DNA of 8,058 nt from positions 1 to 8,058 of the forward strand of contig JAGHDB010000409.1 of the NCBI GenBank assembly GCA_021160155.1, written 5' to 3'. The notes under the pieces were generated by a model. That model ran no database searches. It saw nothing but the letters and a program-made list of their open reading frames with translations, and was not told the origin of the DNA. The DNA comes from Bacteroidales bacterium (GTDB taxonomy: Bacteria > Bacteroidota > Bacteroidia > Bacteroidales > UBA12481). A program made the translations under genes and the position numbers. Positions 1-7,649 of the stretch are shown here, piece by piece; within the stretch, counting starts at the first letter, position 1, and every line of letters starts with the position of its first letter.

Positions 1-40
1 ATTAGAAGATTTTCTGAATAAGACGGGTCAAACCACCTGA
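1..40 (+). CDS. C-terminal tail of an unidentified upstream gene (partial)
   Basis: Of the three forward frames at the left edge, only the one with codons starting at position 2 stays open. It reads LEDFLNKTGQTT and stops at the TGA at 38-40. The other two frames hit stops at once (TAG at 3-5, TAA at 19-21). The stop overlaps the ATG of the acyltransferase gene as TGATG, an arrangement typical of translationally coupled operon genes, which supports this being a real gene end rather than chance. Twelve residues are too few to identify the product. In MBOAT/AlgX-type clusters the preceding gene is sometimes an acyl carrier protein or another carbohydrate-modification gene, but nothing visible here tests that. 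Confidence 0.5.
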   Translation, partial: LEDFLNKTGQTT

Positions 41-1464
41 TGGTTTTTAGCAGTAGCCTTTTTCTGCTGGTATTTCTACCACTGTTCATTCTTGCCTACT
101 ATGTTTCAGGCAGGAAACACAGAAACCTGGTCTCTCTGGTTGCCAGTATTCTTTTCTACATGTGGGGAGGTCCCTGGTTCATATTTATTGTACTGGCCTC
201 AATTTGGATAGACTTTCAGATTGTCAGGGAGATGGCTGCCCGGCAGGGTCGTTTCAGGAGGTATTTTCTTGCGGCGTCGGTCGTGCTTAATGTAGGTCTC
301 CTGGTCTATTTTAAATACGCCAATTTTTTAGTTGACAACTTCAATGAGTTGTTAACCTCCTGGGGTATGAATGCAGTACATTGGACCCGTGTGGCTCTGC
401 CTATCGGTATTTCATTTTTTACTTTTCAGAAGATCAGCTACAGCGTGGATGTGTTTCGTCGAAAACATGGTCCGCTCCAAAGAGTTCGAGATTATGCCCT
501 CTATATCCTGTTGTTCCCCCAACTCATTGCGGGCCCGATTGTCAGGTATCATGAAATAGCAGATCAATTGATTGATCGCAGTCAGCAGGAGACTGCCGAG
601 AACCGGATGATGGGTTTATTCCGTTTTATTCTCGGATTGTCTAAAAAGGTACTGATAGCTAATGTTTTAGGAGAGCAGGTGGATCTTATTTTTGCGACTG
701 ATCCGGCTCGCCTGAGTACTCCGCTGGCCTGGTTGGGTGTGGTAGCTTACTCTTTTCAGATTTACTATGATTTTTCGGGATATTCGGATATGGCCATTGG
801 TATCGGAAGAATGATCGGATTCAGATTTCCCGAGAACTTTAATAATCCTTACATTTCACGTAATATTACTGAATTCTGGCGCCGGTGGCATATCACCCTG
901 AGCCGGTGGATGAAAGACTACCTGTACATTCCGCTTGGGGGTAACAGGGTCAAAACGCGCTTCAGGCTTTATATTAATCTGTGGGTAGTTTTTCTGATAT
1001 CCGGATTATGGCATGGAGCAGCCTGGAATTTTGTGATCTGGGGTGCCTTTCATGGTTTTTTTCTGATTTTTGACCGGTTATTTCTTATCCGTTTGACTGA
1101 CAAGATTGGGAAAATCCCGTCTGTGTTACTGACCTATTTGATCACTTTGATCGGCTGGGTGCTGTTCAGGGCGGCCTCCCTCAGGGATGCCTGGGCATAT
1201 CTGCATACGATGTTTTCATTCAGGGGTACCGAATTACCCTCCGGGATAACACCTCATTTTTGGTTTTTTATGATAACTGCTGGGTTCTTTGCATTTTTTG
1301 CACTGGTTCCGGGTGTGGAGCAGTGGCAGGTGACACAACTTGAAGGGCCTTACCGGTTCAAAAAAGTTTTGTGGGTAACCCCCGTCTTCTTGCTCTTGTT
1401 GCTTTATTGCATGGGTTCGATTACCTCATCCGGTTTTAATCCTTTTATCTATTTCAGATTTTAA
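40..1464 (+). CDS. AlgI-like MBOAT family O-acyltransferase
   Basis: This is a 474-residue polytopic inner-membrane protein of the membrane-bound O-acyltransferase family, closest in style to AlgI, which moves acetyl groups across the membrane for O-acetylation of an exported polysaccharide. The N-terminus (MVFSSSLFLLVFLPLFILAY) is the usual AlgI-type opening and supports the ATG at 40. Hydrophobic segments recur along the whole chain. Family motifs in order are PIGISFFTFQ at 121-130, AGPIVRY at 164-170, YYDFSGYSDMAIGIGRMIGF at 242-261, EFWRRWHITLSRWMKDYLYI at 278-297 and GLWHGAAWNFVIWGAFHG at 322-339. The two characteristic histidines are His284 (RRWH) and His325 (LWHG), the latter the invariant putative catalytic residue of the family. 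The length is normal and the C-terminus NPFIYFRF is typical. It is coupled to the gene before it (TGATG) and lies two bases ahead of the AlgX-like partner. The acyl group and acceptor glycan cannot be read from sequence; acetyl is inferred. No alginate synthesis genes are visible, so the name algI is not assigned. Confidence 0.93.
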   Translation: MVFSSSLFLLVFLPLFILAYYVSGRKHRNLVSLVASILFYMWGGPWFIFIVLASIWIDFQIVREMAARQGRFRRYFLAASVVLNVGLLVYFKYANFLVDNFNELLTSWGMNAVHWTRVALPIGISFFTFQKISYSVDVFRRKHGPLQRVRDYALYILLFPQLIAGPIVRYHEIADQLIDRSQQETAENRMMGLFRFILGLSKKVLIANVLGEQVDLIFATDPARLSTPLAWLGVVAYSFQIYYDFSGYSDMAIGIGRMIGFRFPENFNNPYISRNITEFWRRWHITLSRWMKDYLYIPLGGNRVKTRFRLYINLWVVFLISGLWHGAAWNFVIWGAFHGFFLIFDRLFLIRLTDKIGKIPSVLLTYLITLIGWVLFRAASLRDAWAYLHTMFSFRGTELPSGITPHFWFFMITAGFFAFFALVPGVEQWQVTQLEGPYRFKKVLWVTPVFLLLLLYCMGSITSSGFNPFIYFRF

Positions 1465-1466
1465 TT

Positions 1467-2909
1467 ATGGATCATTCTTTTCGTAAATTTCTGTTTATTC
1501 TTTTCTGGGCAATATTGATACTGCCTTTGATTGAGATGAACAGCCGGGTAATACCGGTGAAGAATTTACGGGGAGCAGGGGATCCGGTAAACTATCCGGC
1601 ATTTACTTTTTCAACCTGGTTTAAAGGAGATTTTCAGCGAAAGTTTAACCAGGCTGTTGAGGAGCATCTCGGATTCAGGCCCTGGCTGATACGATACCGC
1701 AATCAGATTGATTATAGCCTGTTACATACTGCCCATGCTTCAGGAGTAGTAGTAGGCAGGAGAAATTATCTGTTTGAAAAGGATTACCTGAGAGCTTTTC
1801 AGGGGGGTGACTTTTTAGGATCCCGTTTTTGGGATGAGAAATTCAGAAGGCTGAGAATGGTCAGCGATACGCTGAGACAAATGGGGAAACAGCTTATAGT
1901 GGTGCTGGAGCCTGGAAAAGCCTCTTTCTTTCCTGAATATATCCCCCGTCGATATCCGGTATCTAAACATCCTGCTGCCAATTACCGGTCGATTATCCGC
2001 GAAGCGAAAGAAAACGGGATTCCTCTACTGGATTTGAATCATTATTTTACCTCCCTGAAATTGCATATTCCCTATCCGTTATTCCCCAAAGGTGGAATTC
2101 ACTGGTCGGTAGCCGGCATGCTGACCTGTGTGGATACCCTGGCCGGATTTTTACGATGTCAGACCGGTTTTCCCATTCCCGACCTGGTAATTGATCATTA
2201 TGAATTCACACATCATTTGCAGGATACGGATGATGACCTGGCCAGGATTATGAACCTGATCTGGCAGCCGGCACATCCGCCTATGGCTTATCCCGCTTAT
2301 CATTTTAAAGATGGAGACACGTTGAAACGTCCCAGGGTATTGGTCATTTCAGACAGTTTTTACTTCAATATCCTGAATGCGGGACTGACAAAGAAACTAT
2401 TTGCCAATGAGGCATTCTGGTATTACAATAAGACGGTTTATCCGGACAGCTGGACGGAGCCAAAATATACCTCTTCCATAAATCTCCGGGAGGAGATCCA
2501 TCAGACGGATTTGATTGTATTGATGGTTACGGAGCGTTTTTATTACAAATTCGACTGGGAGCTCACTGATCAGTTATATACTCTGTATTATCCTGATGGT
2601 GAACGGAATTATTTATATGATTATTACAGAATGATCATCCGGAATTATGTCTGGTTTGATGACGTATACGCTGAAGCTGAGATTATGGGTGTTTCCATGG
2701 AAGAACGTTTGACGGCTCATGCAGGGTATCAGTTCTGGGTAGATGATCAGAAAAATCCGTTCCCCAGGGACCGGGCGTATTACCGGATGAAGATTCTGAC
2801 CGATCCGGATTGGATGAATCAAATCAGGGAAAAAGCAAAAGCCGGAGGATTTACCATTGAGGAGCAGGTTGAACGGGATGCCGGCTGGATGGTAAATCAG
2901 GGCTTATGA
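1467..2909 (+). CDS. AlgX/AlgJ-like SGNH-fold acyltransferase partner, membrane-anchored
   Basis: This 480-residue protein has a short basic N-terminus and a hydrophobic stretch at about 8-22, so it is probably a signal anchor with the rest in the periplasm. It resembles the AlgX/AlgJ-related SGNH proteins that receive acyl groups from an MBOAT partner and place them on polysaccharide. Visible family features are EEHLGFRPWLIRYRNQIDYS at 65-84, GRRNYLFEKDYL at 97-108 (the 'G-R-x-x-x-L-F' block), VVLEPGKASFFPEYIP at 145-160, GGIHWSVAG at 209-217 with His212, and VLVISDSFYF at 291-300 with Ser297 as the likely nucleophile. The Asp normally two residues before the histidine (D-x-H-W) is Gly210 here. 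A C-terminal region after about 380 ends in a W-x3-I-x2-KA-x3-G...DA-x-WM pattern. The start follows the MBOAT stop by two bases with no Shine-Dalgarno, so the pair is surely one operon. Its 3' end overlaps pgi by 13 bases. Family assignment is fairly firm; activity and substrate are inferred. Confidence 0.8.
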   Translation: MDHSFRKFLFILFWAILILPLIEMNSRVIPVKNLRGAGDPVNYPAFTFSTWFKGDFQRKFNQAVEEHLGFRPWLIRYRNQIDYSLLHTAHASGVVVGRRNYLFEKDYLRAFQGGDFLGSRFWDEKFRRLRMVSDTLRQMGKQLIVVLEPGKASFFPEYIPRRYPVSKHPAANYRSIIREAKENGIPLLDLNHYFTSLKLHIPYPLFPKGGIHWSVAGMLTCVDTLAGFLRCQTGFPIPDLVIDHYEFTHHLQDTDDDLARIMNLIWQPAHPPMAYPAYHFKDGDTLKRPRVLVISDSFYFNILNAGLTKKLFANEAFWYYNKTVYPDSWTEPKYTSSINLREEIHQTDLIVLMVTERFYYKFDWELTDQLYTLYYPDGERNYLYDYYRMIIRNYVWFDDVYAEAEIMGVSMEERLTAHAGYQFWVDDQKNPFPRDRAYYRMKILTDPDWMNQIREKAKAGGFTIEEQVERDAGWMVNQGL

Positions 2910-4207
2910 TATCCCGGTTTACCGAGTAAACGGAACATATTATTCTTATAGGCTTCAACGCCGGGTTGATTAAAGGGGTTGACACCCAACAGATATCCGC
3001 TGATCCCGCAACTTTTTTCAAAGAAATAGAGCAATTGGCCCAGGTGAAAAGCATCACCCGGTCCGGCTGATAAACTGATTACCGGTACGCCACCTTCATG
3101 ATGGGCCATCATAGTGGCCTGAGCGGCAACTTCATTCACCTCATCGAGATGCCGGCCGGCGAGGTAATTCAGTTGATCGGTATCGCCGGGTTCATCATGA
3201 ATGAGAATTCCGTTTGACGGGGCATCAAAGCGGACCACGGTTTCAAAAAGATGCCTCGGGCCCTGTTGAATATATTGACCCATAGAGTGCAGATCGGTAG
3301 TCAGATCCACACCGGCGGGAAATATTCCTTTTCCGTCTTTACCTTCACTTTCACCGAATAGTTGTTTCCACCATTCGCCGAAATAGTGCAAAGAGGGATC
3401 AAAATTGGCCAGTACTTCAATCAGTTTCCCTTTTTGAAGAAGCAGGTTCCGGGCAGCTGCATACAGAGCCGGCGGGTTTTCAGTAAAAGGTGTTTCAGGT
3501 GTGCTGTGCTGTGCGGCATAGAGGGCGCCCTGCAGCAGCGAACCGGCATCAATGCCTGCCATCAGGATGGGGATTATTCCCACGGGTGTGAACACCGAGT
3601 ATCGTCCACCCACATTATCGGGGATTATAAATGTTTGGTAACCGGTCCGGCCGGCCTGTTTGCGCAGGGCTCCCTTGTGGGCATCGGTTATGGCAATAAT
3701 ACGATGTTTCAATTGGCTGCGACCGAATTGATTCTCCATTTGATCTTTTAATACCCTGAATGCGATGGCGGGTTCGGTGGTAGTGCCTGATTTTGAAATT
3801 ACGACCAGGCCCCAGTTGTGATGGGAAAGTTTATCGACCAGTGTTTGCAGGTAGGATCCCGAAAGATGATGACCGGCAAATAATATTTGCGGATGACCGG
3901 TGTGCATGGGGAGAGAGCCCGGGAGTGCTTCTATAACTGCACGTGCGCCAAGATAGGAACCTCCGATGCCCACTACTACGATCGTATCCAAAGGACCGGC
4001 AAATTGAAGTGCTGCCTCTTTCCACAGAGGAAGTTGCTGCAGTGCCTCTTCGGGAAGGTTAATCCATCCTAAAAAATCATTACCCAGTCCGGTTTGGTTA
4101 TGTAAAAGTTGCATGGCTTCGCCGGCCGGCTTTTCCCATGAAGCCAAAGTCTCTTCAGAGATCCATGGGGAGGCCATGGAGAAATCCGGTTTAATCAGTT
4201 TTTTCAT
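2897..4207 (-). CDS. pgi: Glucose-6-phosphate isomerase (short form)
   Basis: This enzyme interconverts glucose 6-phosphate and fructose 6-phosphate in the cytoplasm (glycolysis and gluconeogenesis). The 436-residue length fits the short PGI group of Firmicutes and Bacteroidota rather than the roughly 550-residue E. coli type. Two SIS sugar-phosphate domains are visible: [15 protein letters not shown] at 77-91 and [16 protein letters not shown] at 136-151 in the first, then [16 protein letters not shown] at 198-213, [17 protein letters not shown] at 283-299, [12 protein letters not shown] at 305-316 and [16 protein letters not shown] at 417-432. By alignment by eye with the family, the catalytic residues are Glu286, His307 and Lys421, all present. 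The ATG at 4207 overlaps the lysS stop as ATGA, so pgi is translationally coupled to lysS and should use the lysS promoter. Its last 13 bases overlap the end of the convergent AlgX-like gene. Confidence 0.97.
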   Translation of the reverse strand: MKKLIKPDFSMASPWISEETLASWEKPAGEAMQLLHNQTGLGNDFLGWINLPEEALQQLPLWKEAALQFAGPLDTIVVVGIGGSYLGARAVIEALPGSLPMHTGHPQILFAGHHLSGSYLQTLVDKLSHHNWGLVVISKSGTTTEPAIAFRVLKDQMENQFGRSQLKHRIIAITDAHKGALRKQAGRTGYQTFIIPDNVGGRYSVFTPVGIIPILMAGIDAGSLLQGALYAAQHSTPETPFTENPPALYAAARNLLLQKGKLIEVLANFDPSLHYFGEWWKQLFGESEGKDGKGIFPAGVDLTTDLHSMGQYIQQGPRHLFETVVRFDAPSNGILIHDEPGDTDQLNYLAGRHLDEVNEVAAQATMMAHHEGGVPVISLSAGPGDAFHLGQLLYFFEKSCGISGYLLGVNPFNQPGVEAYKNNMFRLLGKPGYHKP

Positions 4208-5736
4208 TCGGATTGAGCATCTTTAGAGGTGGATTTTTCAGGACGCATCTGAGGGAAAAAGATCACATCCTGAATGGAGTGTGCATCGGTCATGATCATG
4301 GTAAGCCGGTCAATACCGATACCCAATCCGGAGGTAGGAGGCATTCCGTATTCCATTGCACGTAAAAAATCTTCATCAAGCACCATCGCCTCTTCGTCGC
4401 CCCGCCGGGCCAGAAGTAGTTGTTGTTCAAACCGTTCACGCTGATCCAGCGGATCATTCAACTCTGAATAAGCATTACAGATCTCTTTCCCGTTGCAGAT
4501 GGCTTCAAATCGTTCAACGAGCCCGGGTTGACTTCTGTGTTTTTTTGCCAGGGGTGACATCTCCACGGGATAATCGGTGATAAAAGTTGGCTGAATCAGG
4601 TTTGGTTCGCACAACTCACCGAAAAGTTCATCGATCAATTTCCCTTTACCCATTGAAGGATCGGTTTCAAGGTTTAGTTTTGTACAGGTTTCGCGCAATT
4701 GCGTTTCATCCATACCGCTGATATCGATCCCGGTAAAGTGCCGGATTGCTTCAAACATGGAAAACCTTTTCCATGGCCGTTTAAAATCAATGGTTTGATC
4801 GCCTACTTTTATTTTTGTTGATCCGTGCAGGTCAAGGGCAATCTGTTCTATCATCTCTTCAACCGTTTCCATCATCCAGAAATAATCTTTATATGCTACA
4901 TAGAGCTCCATCTGAGTGAATTCGGGATTATGAAAACGATCCATCCCCTCATTTCTGAAATCTTTGGCAAATTCAAAGACTCCGTCAAATCCACCGACAA
5001 TCAAACGTTTCAGGTACAATTCATCGGCAATTCTTAAAAATAGAGGGATATCGAGTGAATTGTGGTATGTTTTGAAAGGTTTGGCTGCTGCACCTCCATG
5101 AATAGGTTGTAAAACAGGGGTTTCCACTTCAAGGTATCCTCTTTTTTCAAGGAAGTGACGCATGGATGAGACCAGTTTGGATCGCTTGACGAAAGTTTCT
5201 TTAACCTGCGGATTTACAATCAGATCCAGATAACGTTGGCGATAGCGCTGATCCGGATCATGAAAAGCATCATATTGTACTCCTTCCTTTTCTTTGACTA
5301 CCGGCAAGGGCTTGATTGATTTTGAGAGCAGGGAGAGTTCTTTTACCTGTACAGAGATTTCACCCACCCGGGTTATGAATACAAAACCCCTGACGCCAAT
5401 GATATCACCTATATCAAGCAATTTTTTAAAGAGGGTGTTGTACACTGTTTTATCCTCTCCCGGACAGAGTTCGTCCCGGTTCAGATATAACTGGATTCTT
5501 CCGGCGGAATCCTGCAGCTCTGCAAACGAAGCTTTCCCCATAATACGGCGACTCATCAAACGCCCGGCGATACATACATCCTGGAAATTTTTCTCTCCCG
5601 CTTTGAAATTGTTTTTTATTTCAACCGAAGAGGTGTTGATTTCAAATCTGGCGGCCGGATAAGGATTTATACCCAACTCTCTGATTTGTTGAAGTGCTTG
5701 TCTTCTAATTAGTTCCTGTTCACTTAATGCTGCCAT
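4204..5736 (-). CDS. lysS: Lysyl-tRNA synthetase, class II
   Basis: This enzyme charges tRNA-Lys with lysine in the cytoplasm. Counting from the chosen ATG at 5736 it has 510 residues, a usual LysS length. An N-terminal OB-fold anticodon-binding domain ([20 protein letters not shown] at 54-73) is followed by the class II catalytic core: motif 1 around 185-208 ending in [11 protein letters not shown], then HGGAAAKPF at 213-221, motif 2 with FRNEG at 260-264 and [10 protein letters not shown] at 270-279, and motif 3 GLGIGIDR at 470-477. The frame extends upstream to a TTG at 5787, but that codon lies inside the -33 promoter element. The residues from Met18 of the long frame ([20 protein letters not shown]) match the normal LysS start, so the shorter form is chosen. 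It is the first gene of the lysS-pgi operon and diverges from recJ. No residue critical to the family appears to be missing. Confidence 0.97.
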   Translation of the reverse strand: MAALSEQELIRRQALQQIRELGINPYPAARFEINTSSVEIKNNFKAGEKNFQDVCIAGRLMSRRIMGKASFAELQDSAGRIQLYLNRDELCPGEDKTVYNTLFKKLLDIGDIIGVRGFVFITRVGEISVQVKELSLLSKSIKPLPVVKEKEGVQYDAFHDPDQRYRQRYLDLIVNPQVKETFVKRSKLVSSMRHFLEKRGYLEVETPVLQPIHGGAAAKPFKTYHNSLDIPLFLRIADELYLKRLIVGGFDGVFEFAKDFRNEGMDRFHNPEFTQMELYVAYKDYFWMMETVEEMIEQIALDLHGSTKIKVGDQTIDFKRPWKRFSMFEAIRHFTGIDISGMDETQLRETCTKLNLETDPSMGKGKLIDELFGELCEPNLIQPTFITDYPVEMSPLAKKHRSQPGLVERFEAICNGKEICNAYSELNDPLDQRERFEQQLLLARRGDEEAMVLDEDFLRAMEYGMPPTSGLGIGIDRLTMIMTDAHSIQDVIFFPQMRPEKSTSKDAQSE

Positions 5737-5757
5737 GTAGTGTGGATTTTCGTGTGG

Positions 5758-5788
5758 CAAAGATACTCCTTGGCATTCATTATTCAAA
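5758..5788 (-). promoter_or_regulatory. Bacteroidetes-type promoter of lysS-pgi
   Basis: On the minus strand a TTTG (5788-5785) is followed after 19 bases by TATCTTTG (5765-5758). This matches exactly the -33 TTTG and -7 TAnnTTTG consensus of the Bacteroidetes primary sigma factor, with a normal spacer. Transcription would start a few bases beyond, near 5752, leaving a leader of roughly 15 bases before the ATG at 5736. This excludes the in-frame TTG at 5787 as a start. The AAGGAG at 5771-5766 lies in the spacer, upstream of the predicted transcript start, so it could not serve as a ribosome binding site for this transcript. Confidence 0.75.
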
Positions 5789-5803
5789 GAGCTAAAATTT
5801 ACC

Positions 5804-5811
5804 TATCTTTA
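5804..5811 (+). promoter_or_regulatory. Candidate -7 element for recJ
   Basis: TATCTTTA matches seven of the eight positions of TATCTTTG (the lysS -7 box) and fits TAnnTTTG apart from the last base. It lies 26 bases before the recJ ATG, a suitable distance for a short leader. No good TTTG or TTG is present 17 to 23 bases upstream, so the -33 half is missing or degenerate and the call is tentative. Confidence 0.4.
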
Positions 5812-5837
5812 AATCTTTTCGTCATTTATTCAGACGG

Positions 5838-7556
5838 ATGGGAAAATTATGGACCATATTACCTGAACCCAACGCGGTATTAGTTGAGAGTTTGGCTGAA
5901 GAACTGAATATAAGCAGGAATTTAGCTGTCTTGCTGGTACAGCGTGGTATTAAGGATTTTGAAGATGCCCGGCACTTTTTCAGGCCTCAGCTGGAGGGAT
6001 TGCATAATCCATTCTTGATGAAAGATATGGATCTGGCAATTGACCGCATCTCTCTGGCTATACAGAACGGCGAAAAAGTATTGATATACGGTGATTATGA
6101 TGTGGATGGTACTACTTCCGTTGCTTTGATGTATTCTTTTTTTCGTGCCCGGTTTAAAGAGATCGGGTATTATATCCCCGATCGTTATTCAGAGGGATAT
6201 GGTATTTCATTTCAGGGTATTGATTTTGCGGCAGAAAAGGGATTTGATCTGGTTATTGCATTGGATTGCGGCATCAAGGCGATTGACAGGATGGAGTATG
6301 CCCGTAAAAAGGGTGTTGATTTTATCATTTGTGATCATCATTTTCCCGGGGATAAACTGCCGGATGCTTATGCTATTTTGGATCCCAAACGCCCGGATTG
6401 TGAATATCCCTACAAAGAGTTGTCAGGTTGTGGTGTGGGTTTTAAATTACTCCAGGGTTTTTGCCTGAAAAATGGCATTCCGTTTGCTCAAATAGCTGAA
6501 TACCTTGATTTAGTAGGTGTGAGTATTGCTGCAGATCTGGTCCCGATGACCGGCGAGAACCGGATATTGGCTTTTCATGGTTTGAAAAAACTTAATGAGC
6601 GGCCGGTACCCGGACTGAAAACGCTGATTGATCTGGCAAATTGTGAACCCGGACGGATCTCAATGTCTGATGTGGTATTCAAAATCAGTCCGAGGTTAAA
6701 TGCTGCCGGAAGAATCTCCTCAGGTGAAAGCTCTGTGGAACTGTTAATCACAGAAGACCAGAATGCAGCACTTAAACTGGGGGCACAGATTGACTCATTT
6801 AATGATTACAGAAAAAACATTGACGGGCAGATTACAGAGACGGCACTTAATATGGTTGAAGAACATGAGATTCATAAGCATCACAAAACCACTGTAGTAT
6901 ATCATCCCGATTGGCATAAAGGAGTAGTAGGTATCGTAGCGTCACGATTGATAGAAAAATTTTACCGGCCTACGGTGGTATTAACCCGGTCAAATAATAT
7001 GGCTACCGGTTCAGCCCGGTCTGTCGATAGTTATGATCTCTACCAGGCGATCAATGCATGCAGTGATCTGCTCGAGAGTTTCGGGGGGCATAAATATGCT
7101 GCAGGTCTCAGTCTTCCGCTTGATAACCTTGAAGCATTTACAAAACGGTTTGAAGAAGTAGTGGCTGCAACGATAACGGATGAACAACTAATCCCTCAGA
7201 TAGTAGTTGATGAAGAGATTGCACCACAGGATATTACGCAGAAATTTTTCAAAGTTCTCAGACAGTTTGAACCTTTTGGGCCTGAAAATCAAGCGCCTGT
7301 ATTTATTTGTCGTAATTTGAAGGATACCGGTAAAAGCAGGCAGGTTGGCCGCACCTGGGAACATCTTAAACTAAGTATGACAACTACAACCGGGCCAAGG
7401 AAGAACCTGGAGGGTATTGCGTTTAATATGGGGCAGGTATTCAACGAGATACATTCCGGGAAACTTTTTGATATTGCCTTTACTGTTGAAGAGAATAATT
7501 TCAGAGGAGTAACCAATCTGCAGTTAATGATACGGGACATTAAGATTAATCCGTAA
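5838..7556 (+). CDS. recJ: Single-stranded-DNA-specific exonuclease RecJ
   Basis: RecJ degrades single-stranded DNA from the 5' end during recombination and repair. The 572 residues match the usual length of the compact RecJ form. The DHH domain has all its metal-binding motifs: GDYDVDGTTS at 85-94 (Asp86, Asp88, Asp90), ALDCGIKA at 141-148 (Asp143), CDHHFPGD at 165-172 (Asp166, His167, His168) and the AADLVPMTGENR block at 231-242 (Asp233). The DHHA1 domain follows, with HKGVVGIVASR at 360-370, GSARSVDSYDLYQAI at 391-405 and FGGHKYAAGLSL at 415-426. The C-terminal part from about 455 has the OB-fold signature, with FEPFGPENQAPVF at 477-489. The start MGKLWTILPEPN is family-typical and the ATG at 5838 has no clear Shine-Dalgarno, which is normal in this phylum. 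It is transcribed away from lysS and lies ahead of a ParA gene. The protein is intact and nothing indicates loss of function. Confidence 0.97.
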   Translation: MGKLWTILPEPNAVLVESLAEELNISRNLAVLLVQRGIKDFEDARHFFRPQLEGLHNPFLMKDMDLAIDRISLAIQNGEKVLIYGDYDVDGTTSVALMYSFFRARFKEIGYYIPDRYSEGYGISFQGIDFAAEKGFDLVIALDCGIKAIDRMEYARKKGVDFIICDHHFPGDKLPDAYAILDPKRPDCEYPYKELSGCGVGFKLLQGFCLKNGIPFAQIAEYLDLVGVSIAADLVPMTGENRILAFHGLKKLNERPVPGLKTLIDLANCEPGRISMSDVVFKISPRLNAAGRISSGESSVELLITEDQNAALKLGAQIDSFNDYRKNIDGQITETALNMVEEHEIHKHHKTTVVYHPDWHKGVVGIVASRLIEKFYRPTVVLTRSNNMATGSARSVDSYDLYQAINACSDLLESFGGHKYAAGLSLPLDNLEAFTKRFEEVVAATITDEQLIPQIVVDEEIAPQDITQKFFKVLRQFEPFGPENQAPVFICRNLKDTGKSRQVGRTWEHLKLSMTTTTGPRKNLEGIAFNMGQVFNEIHSGKLFDIAFTVEENNFRGVTNLQLMIRDIKINP

Positions 7557-7595
7557 AAAAATGGATGCGATCTTCTGGTGTTGGGTTTTAAGTGC

Positions 7596-7603
7596 TATTT
7601 TTG
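7596..7603 (+). promoter_or_regulatory. Candidate -7 element for the ParA gene
   Basis: TATTTTTG fits the Bacteroidetes -7 consensus TAnnTTTG at every fixed position and lies 46 bases before the ParA ATG, inside the 93-base gap after recJ. The expected TTTG about 19 bases upstream is not clear: only TTCT or CTGG are found there, and a TTG at 7581-7583 is too close. It is a plausible separate promoter for ParA, but AT-rich sequence can give this box by chance. No strong hairpin terminator for recJ is seen in this gap, so read-through is possible. Confidence 0.45.
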
Positions 7604-7649
7604 AGAAGTATCCGGAACTATTAATAAAATACATAAGTTGTTGATTCAC

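Noticed and set aside
3362..3751. 129-codon open frame on the + strand
   Set aside because: It lies wholly antisense within pgi, whose motifs are intact over this stretch. The product is rich in Cys and Gly with no recognisable domain, so it is a shadow frame.
3150..4131. Repeated GCCGGC/CCGGCCGG strings in pgi (near 3152, 3647 and 4121) as a possible repeat or uptake-type signal
   Set aside because: They fall in coding sequence at Ala, Gly and Pro codons, share no longer flanking sequence and have no regular spacing. They look like codon-level coincidence.
5294..5662. 122-codon open frame on the + strand
   Set aside because: It is antisense to the lysS OB-fold region, has no recognisable domain and no promoter or start context.
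5758..5771. AAGGAG on the minus strand five bases before an in-frame TTG (5760-5758), as a possible lysS ribosome site and start
   Set aside because: It overlaps the spacer and -7 box of a perfect promoter, so it would not be on the transcript. LysS homologues start at the ATG at 5736, and this phylum relies little on Shine-Dalgarno pairing.
6145..6468. 107-codon open frame on the + strand
   Set aside because: It is in another frame within the DHH domain of recJ, where the recJ frame carries all catalytic motifs.
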